The notes: generated by a model from the letters alone, not told the origin. A stretch of 64,000 nt of DNA from Dysidea avara (GCF_963678975.1 NC_089272.1:5204359-5268358), one strand, 5' to 3'. Counted from the first letter of the stretch, positions 11,461 through 22,699 are shown. Translations and numbers: made by a program.

Positions 11461-12040
11461 CAGGGGGGCAGGATACACCTTTATTTAGGGGGGTGGGGTG
11501 GGGGTGTAGCTAGGCATGACATGTCTTAGTCTGCAAAGCACACTAGCATCAATCTAGGGTGTCTGGGGGCATGCCCCTTCCCCCAAGAAAATTTGGCCGT
11601 TTGAGATTGAATCTGGGAGTGATTTTAGCAGTTTATCAGAATACTGTTAATATTTAGTTTGACTGTTGTATTAGGGTGACTGCTCTACGTTAGGGATCTT
11701 GATCTTGAGGCATTTATAATTAGTATCTAGGGGTATTCTGTCCTCTTTCCAGGAAATTTTTGAGAATTAGACTCTCAAAATTGAATCTGAGAGTGATTTT
11801 AGCAGTCACCATTTTATTTGTTGACTGTTGTATTAGGGTGACTGCTCTATTAGGGTATATCGATCTTGATTCATATAGAATCCAGTTGATATAGGTAGCT
11901 AAGCATTAGTATAGTTAGCTGTTAGGTATGCAATTGTTCAACGACAGCTATAGATAATTTTAGGGGGGCTAAGCCACTGTATAATCTTTTTGACGGGGGC
12001 TACAGCTCCCTTGCCCCCTACCCTTCTCCACTAACCACTG
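11461..12040. mobile_element. hAT-like element, 580 bp, 8-bp TSD
   Basis: A perfect 8-bp direct repeat GCTAGTGG flanks the element (11453-11460 and 12041-12048). The ends start CAGGGGGG and finish CCACTG, so the TIRs are very short and begin CAG, as in hAT elements. It carries two pairs of reverse motif copies (11661-11695, 11823-11856) and a tail segment (11930-12015) that is the reverse complement of part of the hAT element at 46058. It encodes no transposase. Confidence 0.75.
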
Positions 12041-12089
12041 GCTAGTGGGTGATAGTTTCTAATGAATTTTTTCTCTTCATTTGCCTATA

Positions 12090-12404
12090 GTCTGTTCACA
12101 TTCACCTGAGCCCTTGCCCAATACAGTAATATCAAAGAAGTGAACATATGTTCACTCCCAATGGTTTTGTACTGGAACAAGCATGTTTTCATAATTGTTA
12201 TAGACGTGTTTGTACGCCTGAATCATCTATACTAAATATTTGGGACGTTTTTAAAGCTTCATAACTTACTTACTCTCAGCACTTTTTGAAAACAGTTCTG
12301 GCATTTAAAGGGCTTCACAGCGCTATTAAATGTTTAGCAGCTGGCCTATGTGACAAGAGTTATTAACTAAAAAAAAATGAGGGCTCAGGTGAACGTAAAC
12401 AGGC
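12090..12404. mobile_element. TA-flanked MITE, GTCTGTTCACATTCACCTGAGCCC ends
   Basis: The left end and the reverse complement of the right end (GCCTGTTTACGTTCACCTGAGCCC, typed here to show 24 positions with three differences) are TIRs flanked by TA. An inverted, diverged copy lies at 22058-22344, with the shared inner segment GTTCACTCCCAATGGTTTTG. Confidence 0.8.
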
Positions 12405-12424
12405 TATATGTAATCGTTATTATG

Positions 12425-12689
12425 CAGGGGCAGATCCAGGGGGGAAGGGTTCCAAGGGTTCCATGGAACCCCCCTTTTGAAAGAGCCTCTCTTACTCGAG
12501 ATACTCTAATAGAACAGTCAAATCGATATACTCTAATAGAGCAGTCACAGTAGTCTTTTGAGCAGTGTAGCAAGTTATGTATCTAAGGAAATATAGTTTT
12601 TTTTTTTTTTTGGTCTTCAACTTACAGCTAGGCTGCAGTTGCAATTCCAAAATGGAACCCCCCTTTTTAATAGTCTGGATCCGCCCCTG
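12425..12689. mobile_element. hAT-like MITE with CAGGGGCRGATCCAG ends and motif pair
   Basis: The left CAGGGGCAGATCCAG and right CTGGATCCGCCCCTG are complementary over 15 bases with one mismatch. Inner inverted segments (TGGAACCCCCCTTT and its complement) extend the arms. Two motif copies (12504-12520, 12531-12547) sit centrally. The GAGCAGTGTA...AAGTTATGTAT core is shared with the element at 46058. No clean 8-bp duplication is visible. Confidence 0.75.
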
Positions 12690-12693
12690 TTAT

Positions 12694-12800
12694 GTACCAC
12701 GTGCACTCATGCTTTGCCTGATATATGCGCAATTTCCCTTGGGCCTGTGGCCCTCGGGCTCATGCATATTATATCAGGCAAAGCACAGGTGCATGTAGTA
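12694..12800. repeat. Palindrome, about 48-bp arms
   Basis: ATGCTTTGCCTGATATATGC on the left mirrors GCATATTATATCAGGCAAAG on the right. The loop region GGGCCTGTGGCCC is itself self-complementary. It starts a few bases beyond the preceding hAT element. Confidence 0.75.
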
Positions 12801-13157
12801 TAATGTTATGCACCACATGAGTGGAACATCTACAACATGTAGAAAAACTGCTGGAATTATTTCAATTTAATTTATATTGAGCCATGTGAATTTCAATAGT
12901 GAATACTGGTTAACAACATAATGATAAGGCGTTACTCTACTGAAGATTTAAACATACGCAATAATGACACAAGCATGCAAAAAATTCAATCGTAGGCTTA
13001 TGCATGAACAAATAAGCACAGGAAATACATTGAAATGCAAGTTGATAGTGATATTTTAAGTATGGCTAAGAACTCACTATGATAAAGCTACTTTTTGCTA
13101 ATTTTACGTATGTTTCAAATAGGAATTTGCTCTAAGTCAAGGTGGGAGAGAGGCTTA

Positions 13158-13387
13158 TTATTATTCAGTATACTATCATGTTATTATTCAGTATACTATC
13201 ATGTTATTATTCAGTATACTATCATGTTATTATTCAGTATACTATCATGTTATTATTCAGTATACTATCATGTTATTATTCAGTATACTATCATGTTATT
13301 ATTCAGTATACTATCATGTTATTATTCAGTATACTATCATGTTATTATTCAGTATACTATCATGTTATTATTCAGTATACTATCATG
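13158..13387. repeat. Minisatellite: 23-bp unit, 10 identical copies
   Basis: The unit TTATTATTCAGTATACTATC plus ATG repeats ten times without a visible change. Since 23 is not a multiple of three and no frame has a stop, all three forward frames stay open across the array; these are not genes. The identity implies recent expansion or homogenisation. Confidence 0.95.
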
Positions 13388-14020
13388 TAATTTCAATGTA
13401 CAAAAGATCAATGTACGTTCATAGACTATTAATGAAGGTTATGTTCATTTTAATACAGGGTCTTTTGACTTCTTACAAGTGGGTGCAGATGGGATATATG
13501 GTATGCAAGTAGTTGGTACAACTGCAGTAGTAGTACAATTTCCCCATACCTTAAAATTAATATCATGCATGCACATTTGCAAGTTTACCAATAAAATGAA
13601 GGTCTGCAAACATGAAACCACAAGTGTAAGATATTTCATCTAAATTCTGTTGTAAGGCTTTCTTTTCACTTAGATTTGTATGTTTCTTGGACACTAAGCT
13701 ATGGTCTTCCACATTTATAGAATTGGATGTGTGTGGAAGACCTCTTTTCACAAATCCGTTCACAAATGTGTCAAGTCCAAACCTTTCAGTAGATCATAGT
13801 ATAAATTGTGTATATACTGTACATGATTTACTATTAGGGGTAGCATTAGCTAACTGAACATGTGGTTTTTAGTAGTACAACATCAACTTATTTTTACTTT
13901 GTTAATACACACTATTGTTCCACTAATACAACACAATACTGATACTGATACCCACTAGTGACTTTCACTGATATATTGGCCACGTGATTTCAATTATCTA
14001 TATATATATATGTATATGTA

Positions 14021-14171
14021 ATAGGACAGATGGCTGTGGTATTCGGGATTAATAGTGCGAGCATTGTAAACAGGAAGGAGTAAAATAGTGCGAGGCGAAG
14101 CCGAGCACTATTTCCTTCCTGTTTACAGTGCGAGAACTATTAATCCCGAATACCACAGCCATCATCCTATT
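14021..14171. mobile_element. Foldback element, 64-bp arms
   Basis: The left arm (14021-14085) reads AATAGGACAGATGGCTGTGG onward; the right arm (14108-14171) is its near-perfect complement ending CCATCATCCTATT. The loop GAGGCGAAGCCGAG is itself self-complementary, a design also seen in the loop of the foldback at 59375. Confidence 0.85.
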
Positions 14172-14199
14172 GCAAATTAATCCGACAACCATAGCAACT

Positions 14200-14340
14200 G
14201 TTACTAGGCAACAGAAATTCAAAAAATAACCACTGCAAAAGACCAATCACACTTAGCAACCGTTGCCTGGCAACCGTTGCTACGGTCTCAAAATGACTTT
14301 TACCTTAGCAACTGTTACCTAGCAACCGTTGCTAAGCAAC
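14200..14340. promoter_or_regulatory. Cluster of four X-box-like sites
   Basis: Four 13-bp palindromes of the form GTTRCYNRGCAAC start at 14200, 14262, 14314 and 14328. Those at 14262 and 14314 fit the RFX consensus GTNRCC-N-RGYAAC exactly; the other two have one mismatch in a half-site. The sequence between them is made of GCAACCGTTGC half-site repeats. It lies deep in an intron, beside a foldback, so it may be a repeat-derived array and not a promoter. Confidence 0.45.
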
Positions 14341-14431
14341 CATGTTGTGTCATGCCTTGGGGGCATCTATCACTATGGTAACAATAGTTGTCAAATCGGA
14401 CATTTACTTCTAATATAAACACACCACACTA

Positions 14432-14551
14432 TTTTAGCCAATCAAATTAGTATTATAGATTTTTGTCATGGGACCTTGACAAACAAGTGTAATACTAATT
14501 CTATTGGCTAATCGCTTGACGTATTTCAATATAATACGTCAAGCTGCTATT
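14432..14551. repeat. Two adjacent inverted repeats
   Basis: ATTTTAGCCAATCAAATTAGTATTA (split here as arms near 14432 and 14487) pairs with TAATACTAATTCTATTGGCTAAT. A second hairpin, CTTGACGTATT / AATACGTCAAG, follows at 14516-14551. They could be the inner part of a larger element covering the X-box cluster. Confidence 0.55.
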
Positions 14552-15298
14552 GAGAGTATTATACAGTAACACATTCAGTTGTTGGATTAATATATATATA
14601 TGTGTGTATATGTTGAAGCATAGCCATGAGTGCTATATGAACAAGTTGATGTTGTGCTACTTCTAAAAACCAGGCGCTATGCAGCTAGCTAACTCATCTG
14701 GAATAACTATAGACAGTATATACTACTATGAATTAACCAACTATGTATTACTACTTTACAATAGGGTAGTTTGGGTTGTGCAATAATATAATTAGCTATT
14801 TCTCGTATTTCGTAATTCATGAAACATTCGTAATTCGTTCAATTACGTTGCTATGCACTGCTAAGGAAGCGTTTGTTAAATAAACCGCTTTTACCAACAT
14901 ATTACACACAGAACTATCTTCTCAACTGTTTTATAGTGTGACTAACGTGTTTTTTCCCACGAATTCTCTCGACAAAGCCTCAAAGCTGCTCTTCATTTTC
15001 GTTCGCGTACGTAAGGGATACGCCCCCTTTCAACTCGAAGCGATAGGCTATTCCTGGCAGTGTACGAGGCCTGCACCGTTGTTTTTCAGTTGCTAAATGC
15101 CTGAAAACCTCAAGGGGAAGGTAGTCTGAGGAAAGTCACCACACCCGTATTTCAGTCCGCCGAAAAGAAACCACCTCAGAGCAAAGTTCACCTGTGCAAA
15201 AGTTTAATACAGACTTCATTTCACTTTTACTTCTTACGTAAAAGCTGCTTTTACCGTTATGAAACGATTTTGCTCATGTGGGTGCGTACGGACAAACA

Positions 15299-15350
15299 TA
15301 GGTAGATAGGTACATAGGTAGATAGGTAGATAGGTAGATAGATAGGTACA
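15299..15350. repeat. TAGGTAGA microsatellite
   Basis: Irregular TAGG/TAGA units, continuing into a short CA run at 15349-15359. Confidence 0.9.
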
Positions 15351-15380
15351 CACACACACTTTTACGGAAACAATTACAGT

Positions 15381-15437
15381 AAACCAGGCGCACGCCCACA
15401 GCCGGCCTTCGGCCGGCTGTGGGCGTGCGCCTGGTTT
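15381..15437. repeat. Perfect GC-rich palindrome (27-bp arms, 3-base loop)
   Basis: Arms AAACCAGGCGCACGCCCACA plus GCCGGCC pair without mismatch around the loop TTC at 15408-15410. A perfect hairpin this GC-rich in AT-rich DNA suggests a young insertion or recent correction between the arms. Confidence 0.95.
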
Positions 15438-15980
15438 AAAAATAAGGTATGAGGCGCGCAGCTGAGTACTTTATTTTTCATATAGCATGAGCAAGGCAGT
15501 GCTTTAAATGATTTATGGAACTTTCTACTCGTGTAGCTTCACCATACACTAGGACTTACAATTAACACGAGTTGTATAAACTATTAGCAGCCTGAACGCA
15601 CACAAACTAGTTTAACAAAGTAATCACGTGTATTTCACCATAGTTTGGCATGATAGACGTTCATCGTGTATTTTGGAAGGTTTTGCTCGCAACCCACAAT
15701 CAATTCTATTGTGAGTCACATGGTGCAATATTTCCGTGATATCTCCAAGACTTGTCCATTTACATTAACAAACGTAACGGCAACGTTACCTTCTCCCACC
15801 CATCATCGAAGCATTTAGGTATGTCTATAAAAGCAATCCAGTAGTAGCACTCATGTTGGCTGGGGTGATTGACCACTCAGCGCTGCAAAGGCTATCAGCC
15901 TTCACCGGCTTAGGTGATTAGTCATACTGGCAAGAATGCTGCGGGCTATTAGCCTGCACTAGAACATGTGGGCAACTGGG

Positions 15981-16085
15981 CTTTATTGCCCACAAAGGGT
16001 GCTTTATTGCACCACAAAGAGTGCTTTATTCTTTCAATAAAGCACTCTTTGTGGTGCAATAAAGCACTCTTTGTGGGAAATAAAG
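15981..16085. repeat. Inverted repeat built of AAAGAGTGCTTTATT units
   Basis: Two tandem CACAAAGAGTGCTTTATT-type units on the left (15981-16030) face two complementary units on the right (16036-16085) around a 5-base loop. A further degraded unit follows to about 16130. Confidence 0.85.
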
Positions 16086-16254
16086 CACTGGTTTGTGGCC
16101 TTAAGTGTGCTTTATGAAATTTAAAGTACACTTTTCCCTTTGATCTCGCCCACGCAAAGTTCTATAAATATATATATATTATATATATAATTGCTTCTAT
16201 TTACATGTACTATATCTATACTCTTGTATTTGTTCGTAGTAACCTTCTGAGGTA

Positions 16255-17010
16255 CATAGCTATATTTGACAGTTCTATTTGGATATTTGGTGAATTTAGT
16301 ATCTCAAGCATTTTGTGCAATTGTAATAAATTGGTGTTACTCAATGTATATAAGGCCGTGCAAAGTTAATTATATGTTTCTGGTCCTACCAAATCCCCAA
16401 AATTGACCAGGTGACCAGGTTTTTTTTTTTTTTTTTTTTTTTGCAACTTTTTGATGTGGTACATACACTACAATAGACATAGCATAGCAGTACATGGTGT
16501 TATAGGAAAAAACAAAGTTAATGTATGAAGTTAGTTCATCTTTATAAGACAAGAGTGTTTACAAGGCACGAAAACATTTCAACAGATATAAAATATTATA
16601 AATTATTGTATGGTGATTGTGCAATTCATTCAGCAAAAAAAATGACCAGGAAGGGAACCAGAAATGTATAATTAACTTTTCGTGGCCTAAATGTGCCTTT
16701 TATGCTAGAATAATGCTCAATACCTTTTCCAACATATGTGCCCAAGATTTTAATTACTAGCATAGCACATATGTTTATTATAATGAAAATGATAATCATC
16801 ACAAGTGGTTGTCACAACAACTGTTACTGGTTGCTAGTATAACAGCAAATACTGGCTCCAATTTGATACTGATCTGATTATTGGTGGAGTAGTGTTATGC
16901 ACGTACATGTGTTAATACTGAATGAATTATGTGGTGTGTTTTTGTATGTTTATGCTGTTGCTGTCTGAATATGTGATCATGACAATTTGGATAAACAGGA
17001 TGTAAGTTTC
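16255..17010 (+). repeat. Local duplicate, copy 1 (others 21280-21720, 23170-23275)
   Basis: Ordered shared blocks: TTCTATTTGGATATTTGGTGA, CCTTTTATGCTAGA, CTAGCATAGCAC and CTGAATATGTGATCATGACA followed by GGAT(G/A)AACAG. The last block is also present just 5' of the ankyrin exon at 23410, so the three blocks may trace intron duplication within the gene. A 22-base T run lies inside, at about 16420-16442. Confidence 0.6.
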
Positions 17011-17035
17011 ATATATGCATATGTACAGTATCATA

Positions 17036-17698
17036 CGTTATGATACTACTGTATATTAGGAATCATGAAGGTTTGGGCTTTTCTAGCCAAAAAATCACCC
17101 TAAAACCAGCCTCACAATACCACATTCTTTGTGCCTTGGTAGTATTGGTGAAGTATAAACAAGCCCAAAAATGTCTACCGAGTGACCAAAATGCTTCCAA
17201 TAAGTTGCTATGGAATTTTAGTTTTTATTTTATTTAGCAGATTTTTAACTGACTGACTAACTAACTACCTGTCTCCAGACAGACGTAACTCAGCAACCAC
17301 TAAGGTTACAGGCCTGATTTTTCACTGTTAGATGCATGTTGCTTCAGCCCAACTGGTGCCTTTTGGCATACTGCAGTGTGTACAGTGCATGCTTCATAGA
17401 TTTACCTGTGTCCTCCTTTGTACCCCATTTATCTTTGCTGACAGTGAAAGATGGGTAATGCAGTGTGATGACTTCCCTATGTAACAGGAATCGTCTGTTG
17501 TGACAGGATTGATTGTAGAGGTCCTTCTCATAGTGTTGGTCATTTGTAATGCTGTGTAACAGGCATAACATATGTAGCTGAAAATGAAGCATAAAGGCAT
17601 TTCACTTTCAGTACTAATTGATAGTTAGGGTGCGAATTCAGATGCAAAATTAATATAATGACATGCTTGGTGTCATTCTTCCTTTTGATGCAGTATGC
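17036..17698 (-). repeat. GTCAGTCAG dispersed family, minus-strand copy
   Basis: It carries ACTGTATATTAGGAATCATG, TTTGGGCTTTTCTAGCC, the GACTGACTAACTAACTACC tandem, a TTTTGGCATACTGCAGT block, and a tail with ATTGATAGTTAGGGTGCGA, all collinear with 44880-45440 (same strand) and inverted relative to 20470-21270 and 56330-57130. Short open frames inside are not conserved between copies. Confidence 0.75.
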
Positions 17699-18377
17699 AT
17701 GTGTTCATTAGTCATAATTACAGTATGTTATTTAAAAAGTTAAACAAACAAGTAGAAGGAAAAAAATTAAGAATATTCAGTCTGATTAGGAATTATAGCC
17801 ATAAAACAAGGGAGGTTGTTTACACCTGCAGATCATCAGTAACTCACTTGAAGGTTCCATTTGCAAAGATCACAACAAGGCAACCAATCTTTTGTTGAAA
17901 GCGATGCTGTTTGAACAGTGGACCATATAAACTTGTAAACTGACAAATAAACTTTCTACATGACTAGAATGTAGAGAGTTTATAAGCCTAAAGGTTATCT
18001 TCTCTAAATAGCAAGTTACACCCTTATGTTTAACCATTGTAGTGTGGCAAAGGAATGTCCAAATTGGTAAGACTTCACCATTTTGTTCTTTATAATGTCA
18101 GCATTCTGATATTCTAAATTGCAAGTCTGTGTGACCTTCGGTATATGAGTTATAAATCAATGAAAATCAATAGCCACTATAGTGGTTTATGTGGATACAG
18201 TACATACGTTTTGTAGAGTTTTATACGGCTTTACACAATACAGCAACAGACATGGGTGCATGTCATTCTTGGGAGTCTAGACTCAAGAAAATTGTACGTA
18301 TATCTGAAAAGCTATTCTAGACTACTTTCAGAGAAACTAAGCATCAACTTGTGAGTATGATATTCTTTAGATTAGTT

Positions 18378-18441
18378 GACTTCTCTATTAGAGTAGTTTA
18401 CTGCTTTGTAGAGAGGCTGACTGCTGCACTATTAGAGTATC
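18378..18441 (-). repeat. Three reverse motif copies in a row
   Basis: CTCTATTAGAGTAG, a degraded TTGTAGAGAGGCTGACTGC, and GCACTATTAGAGTAT lie within 64 bases. The 140 bases upstream resemble the interior of the hAT-like element at 8449 (a GAAAATT...CTAGACTA stretch). Confidence 0.6.
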
Positions 18442-18670
18442 CATATTGAGAAGAACTTTCCCAGTACAATTGTCATCATTTCATGAAACTTTTACAGTGT
18501 ATTTTGACAATGCCAATCATGTTTAAGTGGTCTCATTTAAAACAATTGTTTGTGGTAGGATTTTGAATCACCAACTTCACAGAAAATCTGCCAAAATGTC
18601 TGGTACCACTTATACAAGACCTTTCAATAAACAATTATCGTAGTTATTATGCCAGTGCATAGCAATTTAA

Positions 18671-18925
18671 TTACCATTTGAACTGGACAGTCATGAATTG
18701 ATGCTGTTTGATGCTCGCAAGGAGTGTACAAGATTACTAGATGTGGAACATATCAATTTATTTAATCACATTTGCTCACAACTTGACCCCATTCATCACC
18801 GTGCTTTGTTAAGGGTAAATGTTAATGATTATCAGTGTGCCAGTAGCGGCAGGAGGAGGCAAGAAATAGAGAGCATAGTCATATGGCTTCATAATCCAAC
18901 TTCAGGTAATAAAAATGATGGCTAA
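18671..18925 (+). CDS. Unrecognised open frame, possible exon
   Basis: An open frame of about 85 codons between stops, reading LPFELDSHELMLFDARKECT onward and including LDVEHINLFNHICSQLDPIH. Its composition (charged, leucine-spaced, few rare residues) looks more protein-like than the surrounding frames. A possible donor GTAATA follows TTCAG at about 18906; a weak acceptor GGACAG lies at 18685-18690. No family is recognised. It sits within the long ankyrin-gene intron, so it could be a missed exon, a nested gene or a transposon remnant. Confidence 0.3.
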   Translation, partial: LPFELDSHELMLFDARKECTRLLDVEHINLFNHICSQLDPIHHRALLRVNVNDYQCASSGRRRQEIESIVIWLHNPTSGNKNDG

Positions 18926-19549
18926 CCAGCTTTTTTTATTTAAAAAAATTATTAAGGCTTTACAGCACAAGTGCTGAAGCTGAGTGTGTTATTATTATTA
19001 TTATTGTGTGCGACAGAACTTCCTTGGCACTACATGTACTTCTCATAATAAATATGTAGGTGAGTGACTTAGCATGGATACAAGTATTGTTTGTGTATTG
19101 TGACAAGTTGAAAGCTTGTCATACATGATGTCCATGATCTGAGATATTTAAATGGTGAACCTTACATAAATTGTGGTGAAAACTGCAAAATCATTGTTAA
19201 AGTACATGTAAACAGCTCACTACACAGTAGTGGCTCACACTTGCTTATTGGAGGCATGCACTTTTTACTTTCTTGGCTGCTTGACTCACTACCATGGGTC
19301 TTGATATTAATCATGTAATTTTGTACGTTATACACTTCATTGTACATCCATAGCTACAGCTGTACATTGTGTTATACTGCTTGTACCCATTTGTACTAAC
19401 TAGATACTTACCTTCCAGGTTAACTATGTATATGTATATGTACCACTAAGACACCTCAGATCAAAGGAAAGCCAGTGCATTGGTTCAGGAAAGTTAGCAA
19501 GATATATGCAGTTTTTGTGCACGTATATCTTGTTAAGCCAGTGCGTATA

Positions 19550-20156
19550 TGTGACCCAGTCTGGGAAAACCGGTCTTATCAAAAGTATCGAGAAGTGCTG
19601 GTTTTAAGTATTTAGTGTGTTGTAGCTCGCCAATGGTTAAAGCTATGTGTACAAAATTTTCACATGTTTTACACCAATTCCTTACCTTCCAGAGCCAACA
19701 ACTAAGTTTCCTGCCATTTTAGACTGGGTTGACTGTATCAGGCGAGCTGCAAAAGGGGTGGGAGGTGGGGGGCCTGGACGACGGCAAAATGGTGATCAAA
19801 AATTGAAAAGGAAGGCGTAGGGATGAATTAGGCCATGTTTTGGGCAATTTAGGTCTCAAAATTGGCTAAAATGAAAGGAAATTTACAGCAGAGTACTTAT
19901 TCAACACCACAGAGCTGTACAGCCATATACAGTCATCCCCAGGCTGACCAGAGGTCCATTAAGGCCCCACACCATATGTATGGATCGCGAAAAGCAGCTT
20001 GGGAAAAGCAGCTTGGGAAAAGCAGCCAAACCACTCAAGTCTAGTTGATTTTGATTGTGGAATTGGACAGTTTATTCATGTAGTTTTGTGTCCTGGGTGA
20101 AAAATTGAATCTGCTGACATGGGCGATAAGACCGGTTTTTTTCAGACTGGGTTACA
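19550..20156. mobile_element. 607-bp element with TGTGACCCAGTCTG ends
   Basis: Left TGTGACCCAGTCTGGGAAAA then CCGGTCTTATC; the right end is the complement of TGTAACCCAGTCTGAAAAAA then ACCGGTCTTATC; TA flanks both. The ends resemble those at 47577, 50655 and 61679 in their first bases (TGTGAYC..ATCTG / AGTCTG), suggesting related families. Internally, three AAAAGCAGCTTGGG units (about 19989-20027) form a short tandem. Confidence 0.75.
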
Positions 20157-20469
20157 TATCTCGTTAACTCAAGATATTGCACAGTTAGGTGTACATATAT
20201 CACGTTAACCCATTCCAAGAAATCCTCACATTTCTTTGATGTCCTTTGCTATCTCTTTGTGCCATTTTATAGTCACACATCTTGAGATTGATTGGTATTC
20301 TCAAAGCATGCTGAGGAGTTCCAAATAGAACTGTTTTTAATATAGGTGAGTTCTATAATACTGTTTTGATAAGTTCTACTAGACAGCCTTCCTTGTTCCC
20401 CTACTTTTTATTTCTATGACAATAATATGATCCCTAATCAAACTTAAATTTCCTAATTTTTCCTTTTAA

Positions 20470-21270
20470 TTATGACTGGTGAACCCATACTTACTGCATC
20501 AAAAGAAAGGATGGTGCCCGAGAAATGTTTTCATCTGAACGTGAACCCCAGCTATCAATGACTGACTCGAAACGAAAGTAAAGTAGGCCATTATGCTTCA
20601 CTTTCAGCTATGTTCAGCCCATTATACAGCACTACAAATGAAGAACAGTAGGCCGAAAATTGCCTCTGCAATCAATCCAGTCACCATGAATAATATGGGT
20701 GATTTGCATTGCCCAACTACTTGAAATTGAAGTAGCCATTATGCTTTGCTTTCACCTATTCAATACACAGCATTACAAACAAAGAGCAGTACAAGAAGTG
20801 TCTCTGCAATCAATCCAGTCACTAAGGAAAATACAGGCAATTAGCCAACACAGCTACAGGGATGCTGCATTGCACTATCATGAATCGACACCTTATGTTG
20901 TCAGCGAAAAGAACTGGAACACAAAGGAGGACAAAGGCAAGTCCACGATGCGTGCGCTGCACGTACTGTGGTTGGTATAAAGGCACATCGTGGGACAAAG
21001 CGACATCAAACAGTGAAGAAATCAAGCCTGTAGCCCTATCCACTGTTGCATTATGCTTGGCTGGAGGCATCAATTAGTTAGTCAGTCAGTCAGTCATTCA
21101 GTCAGAAAAATTTTCAAATTCCATAAAATATTTTTGGAAGGTTTTGGGGTTGGTCTGAAAACATTTTTGGGCTTGGTTGTGCCTAGCCAAGCTGTCATGA
21201 AGGGACTGGTTTTATAGGGTGATATTTTTGGCTGGAAAAGCCCAGTTCATGATCCTTAACATACAGTGCT
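20470..21270 (+). repeat. GTCAGTCAG dispersed family, + copy
   Basis: Collinear with 56330-57130: TGGTGAACCCA, ATGGTGCCCG, two tandem blocks around CAGCATTACAAA, GGAGGACAAAGGCAAGTCC, GATGCGTGCGCTGCACGTAC, a GTCAGTCAGTCAGTC tandem at 21077-21105, and the tail TTTTTGGGCTTGGTT...AGTTCATGATCC. Overlapping open frames on both strands (20699-21077) are repeat sequence. Confidence 0.75.
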
Positions 21271-21279
21271 ACCGTACTG

Positions 21280-21720
21280 TATGATATATGTTCTATTTGG
21301 ATATTTGGTGATTTGTTGTGATGTACTTTAATTCTTTTATGCAAGCATAGGAATATTGGTTTTACTCAATCACAAATCCTGTGCCTTTTATGCTAGATTG
21401 CGATTTCCATGCCCCAAAATTTGCTAGCATAGCACTGATTATTTTGTTGAAAATAATTGGTTAGGGTGGTTGTTAATCAATATCGGATTGATGAGTAGCA
21501 CAAATACTAATACTGATTACCTTAATTATCGGCTTCAAGTTGATATCAATCTGGAAATCGGTGGAACACTATTACATACATAGTACAAATACAGCTTGTG
21601 CTGATAATGAATTGTTGTTTTCTATTTTGTTTATGTTGTTGCTGCCTGAATATGTGATCATGACATTTTGGATGAACAGTATGTAAGTTTTATACGCTCA
21701 CAAGTGCACTACATATAGTA
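21280..21720 (+). repeat. Local duplicate, copy 2
   Basis: Collinear with 16255-17010, ending in the block CTGAATATGTGATCATGACA / GATGAACAGTATGTAAG. It also has a GATATCAATCTGGAAATCGG stretch of the kind found near hAT ends in this window. Confidence 0.6.
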
Positions 21721-22057
21721 TACATACAGGGTACATGTTGCTACTAGCATTGTGTACAGTAGTTTTGTAACATGTATGTACAAGTGGGGTGGTATGTATA
21801 CACATACAGTACATTGTATGATTGTTATTATGTCAGTTTCATCCTAAATAGCCAATGGACATTACAAAGGTATTATCTTTTTGCATATAGATAAACAGCC
21901 CCACACTTTATAAGGAGATACTGTGCCTTACTCAAAACTCCAATTGTTTTGTATTATTTAGCATGTAATGTACTTAGGTGTAATCTTGGAATTACTCGGG
22001 GAGGGAGGATTGGTCGAACATTGTTTCATAAAGAAAGTTTCGTTGTTGAACTCTTTA

Positions 22058-22344
22058 GTCAGTTTGTGTTCACCTGAGCCCTTGTTTCTTGTTAATAACT
22101 CTTGTTATATGGGCCAGCTGCCCAAACATTTAGCAGTGCTACGAAGCCCTTTAAACACCGGAATCGTTTATTTAAAAAAATGCTTTGATAAGGGCAAGAA
22201 CAAGTGAGTTATCTTTAAAATATCCCATACATTTAGTATGGACAATTCAGATGTGCAAACATGTTTACAACATGAAAACATGCTTATTCCAGTACAAAAC
22301 CATTGGGAGTGAACATGTGTACACCTCTTTGTATTTGTACTGAC
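22058..22344. mobile_element. TA-flanked MITE, second copy of the 12090 family
   Basis: Starts GTCAGTTTGTGTTCACCTGA and ends with the complement of GTCAGTACAAATACAAAGAG, with TA at each side. It is inverted relative to 12090-12404, with matching order of internal segments. Confidence 0.7.
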
Positions 22345-22699
22345 TATAGGTGAGGTAGTGTTGCACCAATAACCAAAGTAGCAATTATTCCGATAACTGA
22401 TATTAAACAGCAAAATTAGCCGATACCGATAACCGATCTGATATACTCTATTAACATTAACACTCATTCTCATCATATTTAAATCATTAGTAACATAACC
22501 ATTGATATACAGCTCATTCTAGGCTAAAATGTAAAGTTTGATGTATACCACAAGTAAAAGTTACTCATGGTTTCAAGTACATTTTGCTACTGCTATACAG
22601 CTGAGACAAATGGCTGGTACTGCTAAAACCTCAGTTTACTGTTGGGCATGGCCTAAAACCTGATAGTTTATTATGGGCATGGCCCGTAGTCACGACTAA

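Larger units (their letters stand above)
14930..15480. repeat. CpG-rich composite repeat block
   Basis: This stretch is richer in CG dinucleotides than its surroundings and lacks an exon. It ends in a GGTAGATA-type microsatellite and a perfect GC-rich palindrome. The layout suggests a complex repeat unit; no second copy lies in the window to define ends. Confidence 0.4.

Noticed and set aside
12417..12697. 8-bp target duplication for the hAT-like element at 12425
   Set aside because: TTATTATG and TTATGTAC share only a few aligned positions, so the element is called from its TIRs alone.
13095..13512. Three overlapping open frames of 82-109 codons
   Set aside because: They are translations of the 23-bp minisatellite in its three frames, not genes.
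20699..21077. Overlapping frames on both strands (71-93 codons)
   Set aside because: They lie in the GTCAGTCAG dispersed repeat, and the frames are not preserved in the other copies at 7900, 17036, 44880 and 56330.
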